Source of the DNA: Vitrella brassicaformis
Lineage: Eukaryota; Sar; Vitrellaceae
DNA length: 64,000 nt
NCBI GenBank assembly: GCA_001179505.1
Contig: CDMY01000236.1
Coordinates: 44,540-108,539, forward strand
Reading direction: 5' to 3'
Shown: positions 56,169 to 64,000 of the stretch, one piece after another
Layout of the letters: every line of letters begins with the position of its first letter
Numbering within the stretch: the stretch's first letter is position 1
Program-made: the position numbers and the translations under genes
The notes under the pieces: generated by a model
What the model saw: only the letters and a program-made list of their open reading frames with translations
Told to the model about the DNA's origin: nothing
Database searches by the model: none

Positions 56169-57804
56169 GGGTCGCAAGACGGGCAAGCGTTCGGGCAAGA
56201 AGGCCGCCAAGGAGGAGACCTCGAACAACAAATACGTGAGCAGCTGACATGCATGCAGTGCCATCCTCCACACAGCCGGCATGGCGTGCTGTCTTCTCTG
56301 TCCGTATCCGTCTGTCTGGCTGACAGGTGTACCTGCACCACAAGAAGCCTGCTCCCAAAGGCTGCCTCGAGTCGTGGCTTGAGGACGGCTCCGCCGACCT
56401 CATCCGGCACCCGGAGAAGTCCAAGATCCCCAGCGTCAAGATGCCGCCCCGCATGACCAAGCGGCAGAGGAAGCGCGCCGAGAAGAAGGCCCAGGAGAAG
56501 CGCGACATCAGGGCGAACAACTACCTGGAAAGGCAGGCCGTGTTCCAGAACGCCCACAGCCGTCTGGCCGAGGCGTCCCACATGACGGAGGAGGCTGTGC
56601 GAACGGACGAGTACGGACAGTATAGGAGTGTGATTCACCAGAACCGGACCAAGCAGGAGGTCAGAACATGAGCAGGGGGGACCTGGGACAAGTGAATGTC
56701 TGTCTGTCTGTCTGTCTGCCTGTCTGTGCGTGTGTGTGGGTGGGTGTGGGTGTGGGTGTGGGTGATATCAGGAGTTTAGCGTGACAGGTGTTGAGGAGTA
56801 TGTGAAGGAGCTGCCCCCCTACGTGTTGGAGGCCCGCAGCGACACCGTCAACTGCATGATCCGGGACAGCGTTGAGTTGAAGGTCAGCCACACACAACAC
56901 CCNNNNNNNNNNNNNNNNNNNNNNNNNNNNNNNNNNNNNNNNNNNNNNNNNNNNNNNNNNNNNNNNNNNNNNNNNNNNNNNNNNNNNNNNNNNNNNNNNN
57001 NNNNNNNNNNNNNNNNNNNNNNNNNNNNNNNNNNNNNNNNNNNNNNNNNNNNNNNNNNNNNNNNNNNNNNNNNNNNNNNNNNNNNNNNNNNNNNNNNNNN
57101 NNNNNNNNNNNNNNNNNNNNNNNNNNNNNNNNNNNNNNNNNNNNNNNNNNNNNNNNNNNNNNNNNNNNNNNNNNNNNNNNNNNNNNNNNNNNNNNNNNNN
57201 NNCAACCCCCCCCCCCCCCCCCCTCTCCCATCACACACTCACAACACCCTTGGATGGCCCCGGGGGTGTATTGTATTGTGATGGTGCACACACAGGTGAA
57301 GGAAGGGACCACCACGTTCGCTGTGCATCTGATGGACCGCTACATGCACCACATGGCCAAGCAGGGCAAGGCACTCTCGGCGCACCACTACCTGCCGGTG
57401 CGTCTGACTGACTGACTGTCCACACAGAGAAGTCCCCCAATGCATGGCTCCAGTGTGTGTGTGTATGTCCTGCAGATCGGTTACACGTGTTTGTTGATCG
57501 CGAGCAAGATGGCGAGCACGATCAGGGAGGAGCAGGTGCCCATCGCCAAGTTGGTCAAGTGTGCCGCTAACCTCACCTACACCCCTGGACGGAGCTCGCT
57601 GCCGATGTGGCGATGCCACATATTGCTGCCTACACTTTATATTCGTCAGTGTGTGTCGCTGTTCTTCTCGCTGTCCAAATGATTCCGGCCATGCGAACGG
57701 TACCCACACCCACTCCCACCCCCCAACCAACACCCGCCACCCACCACTCACGCGTTTCTGTTTCGTCGATTCAGGGAGTGCTGAATACTGTGCTGGCCAA
57801 GTGA
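56169..57804 (+). CDS. cyclin-domain protein, interrupted by an assembly gap and an apparent frameshift
   Basis: Cyclin-box proteins activate cyclin-dependent kinases. Clear exons: 56169-56235 (GRKTGKRSGKKAAKEETS), 56327-56660 (HHKKPAPKGCLESWLEDG, a basic helix MTKRQRKRAEKKAQEKRD, then VRTDEYGQYRSVIHQN), about 56771-56880 (VEEYVKELPPYVLEARSDTV), [300 N at 56903-57202], about 57295-57397 (TTTFAVHLMDRYMHHMAKQG) and about 57475-57690 (IGYTCLLIASKMASTIREEQ). LMDRY and ACLLIASK-type LLIASK are cyclin-box hallmarks; the R-x-x-L-x-x-W part falls in the gap. At 57582-57585 the frame breaks: with one more C in the CCCC run the protein would continue TELAADVAMPHIAAYTLYSS and end VLNTVLAK at 57804. The first exon and ATG are not identified. 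Confidence 0.65.
56903..57202. other. assembly gap (300 N)
   Basis: Exactly 300 undetermined bases inside the cyclin gene, flanked on the right by a run of about 20 C. The round size suggests a placeholder, so the true missing length is unknown. Confidence 0.95.
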
Positions 57805-58999
57805 AGCAACGATGCCCACTTGCCGCGGCTGGGCCAGCGGGACTGGCAATGAACCACACACACACACAAGCGGGCGGCGACTGACCGGTGAGAAGGAACA
57901 GATGACATGGATGGTGTGGTGTGGTGTGGTGTGTGCGGTCACCGTCTCATCGGTCTCTCTCTGCGGGCGTGTTGTATGTCAATCAGGTGTTAGCTGGAAT
58001 GTGCTGCCTCGCCTCGCCTCGCCTCGCCTCGATGAATGCATGGATGGCTGGCTGGCTGGATGGATGGATTCCCCTGCCCTGTCTTATGTATAGCGAATTG
58101 GCAGCCTTTTCTGTTTTGGCCACTCAGAGAGGCCCACCCACCCACCCATCAGCTTGCACACCACACAACAAAGCAAAACACTATCTGCCTATCGCTGGCT
58201 GCTTGTCCTGCATTGATTGCATGTGTGATGCGACAGACAGACAGTGGATGAACCATGTATTGTATTGTAGACACCCACCCTGAAGCAACGGGGGCAGGCC
58301 GGGATTCAGGGACCCAGCTTGCCCTTGTCTCTTCCCTCCTTGTATATCAGCCAGCCCACCTCTGAGATGCATGTGTGTGTGTAGGTGGGATGGATGGCCG
58401 GATGGATGGATGCAATGGATGTGTGTGTATGTGTATGTGATGGGGTGGCATCCGGCGGTATACATGCATCTGTACATATGGTGTCCGCTTGTATCGTCAC
58501 GTACGTACAGACTCACTCACTCAGAGAGGTTCATTCACCAACTCACTCACACACACAAAGACCCCAACCAACTCTGCCCATGTGCGCACACAACACGCTG
58601 TGTGTCGCTGCCTGCTTGTATTGTATTGCATCGTATTCTATTGTATTGTATTGATGTATTGCATTGGATACATCGAGCGCCGTTTTTGTGCCCCGCGTGC
58701 CTTCCCAACACCACCTTCCTCAGCCAGCGAGACTCACTGACTGCATTGCCCGATGGATCATGGATGGATGGATCTCCCTTGCCACATGCATGAGCCATGG
58801 ATGAGTGTGATGGAGAGACCAGGCACGCTATCCCCTACGGGTGGCTAAGCTCGCAGAGAGACACAGAAGCTCGCAAAGAGTGGCACCTTTCCCCGTCGCT
58901 CCTCATGCCCTCTCTTAGTGCCCTTGACAGCCATTGTCCGCCGATGAGTTTTCCTGCAGTTTTCTTGTCCCTTTGAGGTGACCTCTTGCAGCCGGCAGG
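57805..58999. other. repeat-rich spacer
   Basis: About 1.2 kb between two plus-strand genes with no supported coding sequence. It holds GGTGT, CTCGC (five tandem copies near 58010), TGGATGGA and TATTG (58618-58660) tracts. Confidence 0.6.
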
Positions 59000-60588
59000 A
59001 TGGGCAAGGAGGTGGTCAAGGAGGCACACTGCCTGAGCATCGACTGCTCATTGGACGACTGCATAGACGAACAGAGCACATGGAGGCCCACTATCGGATT
59101 CATCGGTAACAAAATGCCGCAAAATTCTGTCATCAGACTGGTCACTGCTGTTGAGTTTTCTGCGTGTGTGTGTTTGTGCAGGTTGCGGCACCATCGGCGG
59201 CCGTCATGTGGAGAATTTCCTCGAGAATGGTCCGTATGCCTGTTGTGTTGCAATGTCCGGTATTTCATTTTATGATGGCTTATCTATCGCAGGCTATGCG
59301 GTTTGTGTATATGACATCAGCGCCACCAGGATGGCCGAAACGAAGGCCATCGGCGCCAAGCTGACCGCCGGATGCTACGAGTGTGCTGCTTCCAGCGACG
59401 TCATCTTCACCTCGCTGCCCACCCCTGCCGACGTGTCCAAGGCCGTCCTCGATGAAGATACGGGCATCCTACGCGCCATTGCGCCCGGGAAGATATACGT
59501 CGACATCACGTGGGCACAACAAACGTCTGCCAGATCGCTGTGCCTTCTCCTTTTCTTCCTTTGATGTGCAGCACTAATTCGACAGCGATGGTTCACAGAT
59601 TGTGTGGGGCGATTGAGGCGAGGGGCGGCGAGATGCTGGACGCCCCCTTCAACGACTGCCCTGTGGGGGCGACGAGCATCTATGGGATGGGCCTGGCGGT
59701 GCTGGCCTCGGGCAACATCGACACCTTCCATAGAGTGCACCATCTACTCGCCCTCATGGCCGATAACGTCCTCTACTGCGGGAGCATCGGCAAGGGCACC
59801 GAATGCAAACTGGTCCGTCCGTCAGGGAAATGGGAGGGGGGGAGATGGTCTGCGTATATGTTGTGGTGGTTCGGTGGTTGGTTGGGTGTGTGTGTGTGTC
59901 AGATCCACAACGCAGTGAATGCAGTAGCGGTGCAGGCCGTGTCTGAGGGCGTCACTCTGGGCCTCGCAGCCGGCATCCCACTCAACACCATTTGGGATGG
60001 TACGCACAACAACACATGACACAATACAAAGCCGGCTGGCTGATCGACGGATGCATTCATATGTGAGCTCCGTGTGGATGGATGCAGCTCTGCGTCTGGG
60101 CGCCTTCGGCCAGAATGCCGGCGACATTCACGGTGGGGGGTGGGTAACTACACTGGACAGACAGACAGGCAGACAACACACGCATGGCACAGGCACAGGC
60201 ACGTCGATGTCTGTCTGCCTGTCTGTCTGTCTGCCTGTGTTGTCAGGCCTTCCGCACTACTGGTTCAGCCGTCGTATGGACTCTGACGCCTGCCCGCCGG
60301 CCTTCACCGTCAAGCTGCTGCGCAAGGACCTGCGGCTCACGCTGGCCCTCGCCAAGGAGCGGGACGTGCCGGTGCCGCAGATCAGCGCCACCGAGCAGGA
60401 GTACATGGAGGCCGAGAAACGCGGATGGGCTCACTGTGCTGCCACCAAAGGTAGGTGCGATGGATGCATAGCTGTGGTGTGGCAATGGTGCGGTGCACAT
60501 GTGGATTGACTCCTCTGTTGTTCCTGTTGCCTTCGTCTCAGTGCGTTGTTTGCAGGAGGCGCGGGCGGGCGTCGTGGCAAGTGAGTGA
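59000..60588 (+). CDS. beta-hydroxyacid dehydrogenase (3-hydroxyisobutyrate dehydrogenase-like)
   Basis: NAD(P)-dependent oxidation of a beta-hydroxyacid; substrate not certain. Eight exons: 59000-59105, 59182-59229, 59293-59509, 59572-59812, 59903-59999, 60088-60132, 60247-60450 and 60542-60588. They sum to 1005 bases (334 residues) with all joins in frame. The start is ATG at 59000 (MGKEVVKEAHCLSIDC). Motifs: Rossmann IGFIGCGTIGGRHVENF (GxGxxG), nucleotide loop CVYDISATRM, substrate loop DVIFTSLPTPADV, ITTNSTAMVHRL, the DAPFNDCPVGA segment (D-A-P-[VF]-x-G-x-x-G-A like), and GKGTECKLIHNAV with the likely catalytic Lys. The C-terminal helical domain has FTVKLLRKDLRLTLALAKE. No obvious mitochondrial leader. 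An alternative acceptor at about 60555 would change only the last dozen residues. Confidence 0.88.
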
Positions 60589-62389
60589 CGCGGGTGGCAT
60601 ACACATGACGTGGATGGCTGGCTGGCTGGCATGAGGGTTGTTGTACTCCGTTGTTGTTACTCTTCAGAGGGCGATGTACCTTTGCTGCCACACCCCATGA
60701 TGCAGTGCGGGTCCGCCCCGAGCTCGCCCAGAAGCGCACCCAGCGCCTCCCGCACAGCCAATCGCAAGTCGGCGGCATGCATCAGCCGTGAGTGCCCCCT
60801 GTGGATGGTGGTGGTGCTCGTGGTGGTCACCAATCTCGTGCAGTGGGTACTGCGCGGTGCGGTGCAGGGGGATGGCTGGTGGCTGTGAGTCAGTCAGTGA
60901 TTGCATGGGGGGCTGTGTCTGTCTGGCATGTCTGCATTGCAATGGGGGGCTGTGCAGTGCAAAGGCGTTTCGTGTGAGCACGTAAGTCTTGACGAGAGTT
61001 GGGGTGGGGTGGGTTGGGAGGGAGGGAATCTCATCGTGTTTTGGTGTCCTATCTAGTATCTCCCTGCATGTCGCTCCTTCCTCGTGGCGCATACAGTCAG
61101 TGCGACGATTATCCATCATCGCCGCGGTGGTTGCCTGTGCTCCGGGAAGAGGCGACATGCAGTGAAGGTGCTGTCGCATTTGGACCGCTGCTCGGCGGCA
61201 TCCATCCATTAACAGGGGGGAGGCATGAATACTTGTGGCTGTGTGTGTGAGTGCGTGTTTGTGTCTGTGTGTTGGGGTAAGCTGCTCGGTTGGCTGCTAC
61301 ACTGGTGTTTTTTGGCGCGACGCGCAGCTGCCTTTCTCTGTATGGGTCGTGTGGTGCGTCGATCTGGCTGATGATTGATTCGCCTGCTTGGTGGCATGCG
61401 TCAAGAGCGGGCTGTTTTCGTTTTGCAGTCACCAACAAGGCTGCAAAAACGATTGCGCATCGCCCGTCTGTTTGTACCTTTTTGCGTGTGCTGTTAGTGG
61501 CGAGGTTTTGCCCTGCGTGTCGGGCAGTTTTGACGCCCTGCGGCTCAGTGCGTGGGACGTTTTCCGCTCACCAGTTTTCCGATGGTTGCACGTGGTGTAG
61601 TGTGTGTATAAAGCTTGGATGGCAAAGGGCAAGAGGGCTGCGTGGGGCTCCCTTTTTCCTGTCTCCTGTACAGACAGACACATTCCGTGAGTCCGTGTGT
61701 GTGTGTGTGTGTGTGTGCCGATTTTACAACGCCCACATCACACACCCATCAACCAACCCATTTTCTGGTACGGCTCGGCTCCTTCTTCGCCACACTCTCT
61801 CTCAGGGCCCTCAGCGCGTGTATTGTAAGCACGTGTGTGAGGGTGTGTCACTGTCTAGCATGCTGCATTTCCATCCGTCCATCGAGCCATCTCTCTGTCT
61901 ATCTGTCTGTCTGTCCATCTTTCTTACCACCAAGTGGAGGATCGAGGGATTTCACATTTTCCTGCCTTGGCCCCGACCGAATGTGCCATGATCCGTGTGT
62001 CCATACTCACTGCTGCACGTTTCTAGTGTCGTGTTCTCAACGCGCGAGAGAGAAGAGGCGAGGGGGGAACCATCCACACACGTGGGACGAGGGATGGGAC
62101 GCCATTTTGTTATACGTCGTGGAAGCAAAAAGACCCTTTTGTGAAAAGTCCACCCCAGTGATGGATGTTTTGCGATGCGAACCGAGATCACCCAATTCAT
62201 TCCCTAGTCACGTATGTACAGACTGTACGCCCACAATGCACCGGTGGGCCGTCTGCCTCCCTCGATCCGTCCATCCACTGCACATTATCGACCACCATGC
62301 ACTTCACTCGTGTCGTCCATCCACATCTGGTATGCCGGCAAAGGCCCCCTCCTCGACTGCATCTGACAACAAAAACAACACGACGACAC
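60589..62389. other. long spacer between convergent genes
   Basis: About 1.8 kb with no supported gene. It holds (GT)n at about 61697-61717, (TCTG)n near 61900 and many pyrimidine tracts. Short frames on both strands lack conserved motifs and splice structure. Confidence 0.55.
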
Positions 62390-63598
62390 CTAATTAGTTG
62401 CGATACATACAAAGTCCCTCCGATGATGTGTCTCACCGAGGCCCCCATGCAGGACAAACCGCACCGGCGCGAAAGGCAGGTCGTTGAAGGGCAGTGCGTC
62501 AAACATCGTCACGCTGCCAGAAGGCAAACCAGACACTGTGGCCGCCCCACCGTCACCCATACCGCTCTCGCTCAGCATGCGTCTGATGACCTCCAGCCGG
62601 TCACTTCCATCGCGCAATGCGGCGATTGGGGTGGTTGGCGGTGCTGCAGTTGGCGACGGAGTGCTCTTGATGGCCCTGTACGCGTCGAGTGAGCGGTAGA
62701 GCCGCTGATGGAGGGATGTGGCCAGCTTGGACCATTGCCTGGACGTCTGCTTGAAGTGTGCGAGAGCCGAGCAGAAGTGGTGTCGAGTGGAAGGGATCTC
62801 GCGCATCAGCTGGTGCTCGTTGAGGAGGAAACCGAGCTTGTGTGCCTTGTCCATGGTAGCCTTGCACTGGCCCCACAGCCAGACGCAGTTTTCTTCTTTG
62901 ACAGCTACGGCCACATGCACTCTCCTGCCCTCATTGCTGCCCGACGCACCAGTAGAAGGCACCTCCACGTCCACATAAGACCGATACTGCACCCATCACA
63001 CACATCCGCACACACGCACACATTACCGGCGGCCGGTTGCGCTGCTTGCACCATCCACATGCTTACTTGTGGGTCGCAGAATGAGCATGACACCCCCGTG
63101 TAGAACTGCAGAAGGCCACGGGTGCAGTTGTGGAGGTCCTCAAACAGGTGGGCGAAAGAGCTGCCAAACTCAGAAGACAAGCCGCGAGCCGTCCTTGTGA
63201 GATCCAAACCCAGCTCACTGATCAACACTGAGGAAAAGAAGAGCACAGCACACAATGGGCCATCCCGTTCTTGTTTGTTGTGGCGCACCAGCAGCAATGT
63301 TGACACGGACAGCCAGGGAGGCGATGAATCGAGGCCTGCAGCAATCGGGCTGCCCATTCCACTGCCGACACAAAGAGAAGTTCGCCGAGCTGACCGTCGC
63401 CACGTCAAAGAAATAAGGGAAGGCCGTGTGGTTGAGCCATTGCACTGAGCCCTTGACAATGGGCGAGTCGCACGTCACGCCCTCATCGTCGGGGGGTGGC
63501 GAGGGAAGCAGCTTTGCGGCTGTCCTGGTGGCCCAAGCAACAAAGAAGAGCCATGGCACGAGGGGTTTCATATGCAGGCACTGGAACAGCGGCAACAT
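62390..63598 (-). CDS. secreted cysteine-rich protein, unrecognised
   Basis: Three exons: 63289-63598, 63067-63227 and 62390-62986, total 1068 bases (355 residues), all joins in frame. The start is ATG at 63598 (MLPLFQCLHMKPLVPWLFFV), giving a signal peptide; a second ATG ten codons on (MKPLVPWLFF) would also give one. Cysteines: CDSP, SLCRQW, DCCRP, NCTRG, VSCSFCDPQ, NCVWLWGQC, FCSAL. The segment LLQFYTGVSCSFCDPQYRSYVDV is like a Cys-x-x-Cys-Asp element in large secreted families of ciliates and apicomplexans, which I cannot name. Helical C-terminal half (KAHKLGFLLNEHQLMREIPS). Two or three N-x-[ST] sites (HTAFP preceded by N, SANFS, NCT). Function unknown. Confidence 0.72.
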
Positions 63599-63763
63599 GA
63601 TTTACGATCGCGTTGTAAACAGGGGCTGGTGGAGTGTGTTTGTGTGTGTCTGGGCCAATAATATGACCGGCGAATACCATCTCTACCTACTAAAGCCTGC
63701 TCACGTGCGTCCACATGCATGTATCGACATGCCTACAGCCACGATGTCTGTTTGTCTGTCTGT

Positions 63764-64000
63764 CTACTGGAATTGGTTCTTTCCGATGAAGAAGTTAGCG
63801 CCTCTTAGCTCCAGCCCCTGAGACGACGCCCACTCATGGGCCTGCCGACAGCAACCAGGACACACACATCGACAACACGCATGAGATAATGTCGCTGGAT
63901 GAGTCTCACTCACTTTGAAGTTTATGCGGTTCCTCGACCGCGGCAGTGGCAGCAGCGGTGGGCTGTCGTCCTTCTTCTCGTATAACACAAACACGTACCT
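63764..64000 (-). CDS. phosphatidylethanolamine-binding protein (PEBP) family, C-terminal part
   Basis: The gene runs off the right edge of the window. Two exons are seen: 63914-64000 (RYVFVLYEKKDD, PLPRSRNRINFK) and 63764-63841 (AHEWASSQGLELRGANFFIG). Joined in phase 0 they give the PEBP C-terminal order: [HR]-x-Y-V-F-[VL]-[LI]-[YF], then R-x-x-[FI]-x-F-K, a short helix with G-L-x-L, and G-A-N-F-F. PEBPs bind phospholipid head groups or act in kinase signalling. The stop TAG is at 63764. The ligand-binding DPDxP and GxHR motifs would lie beyond the window. Confidence 0.75.
   Translation of the reverse strand, partial: RYVFVLYEKKDDSPPLLPLPRSRNRINFKVSETHPATLSHACCRCVCPGCCRQAHEWASSQGLELRGANFFIGKNQFQ

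Noticed and set aside
57203-57226. Poly-C run beside the gap considered as a regulatory element
   Set aside because: It abuts the Ns and is most simply the sequence that caused assembly failure.
60589-62389. Several 60-230 codon frames in the long spacer
   Set aside because: They are built from (GT)n, (TCTG)n and pyrimidine tracts, appear in several frames at once and show no conserved motif.

Overview
The window is nuclear DNA from a eukaryote. Nearly every gene is split into small exons by GT-AG introns of about 60-150 bases, and exon joins keep frame. Introns and spacers are full of (GT)n, (TCTG)n and (GGGT)n tracts, and genes are packed closely on both strands. The gene content (a giant cysteine-rich multi-pass surface protein with GCC2/GCC3-type repeats, a MORN-repeat protein, a FAM221 protein, TTTAGGG-like telomeric motifs) suggests an alveolate, most like a chromerid alga such as Vitrella. 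That assignment is inference and needs a database search.

Layout: the 3' part of a choline transporter-like (SLC44) gene (+, to 1977); an MFS transporter (-, 2841-5333) sharing a 98-bp promoter with RNA polymerase subunit RPB4 (+, 5432-6167); a DEDDh exonuclease (-, 6578-8594); a J-domain protein with an apparent 5-bp frameshifting duplication (-, 9476-10316); a MORN-repeat protein (-, 11002-13674) divergent from eIF3i (+, 13788-15581); a giant mosaic surface protein (+, 15884-38508); a FAM221 protein (-, 38950-40092) divergent from a secreted two-domain protein (+, 40207-42151); a very large helical-repeat protein that may be focadhesin/RST1-like (+, 42673-50183); two tandem copies of an unrecognised small gene (-, 50867-52846); an intronless ankyrin-type protein (-, 53667-55376); a cyclin-domain protein interrupted by a 300-base assembly gap (+, about 56169-57804); a beta-hydroxyacid dehydrogenase (+, 59000-60588); a secreted cysteine-rich protein (-, 62390-63598); and the last exons of a PEBP-family protein (-, 63764 to the window edge).

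The genes do not form one pathway. Housekeeping genes (RPB4, eIF3i, MFS, SLC44) sit beside lineage-specific surface and secreted proteins. The most unusual item is the 22.6-kb surface protein. It appears to join two beta-sandwich modules, fibronectin-like modules, a DGWNG motif, a Notch-type LNR, a repeat with a G-x-Y-x-x-C-W-C signature, NHL repeats, a putative Ig domain, GCC2/GCC3-like repeats and about eight membrane helices with a long charged tail. Exon sums that are exact multiples of three support the models for RPB4, FAM221, the secreted two-domain protein, the dehydrogenase and the secreted cysteine-rich protein. Other multi-exon models are approximate at their joins.
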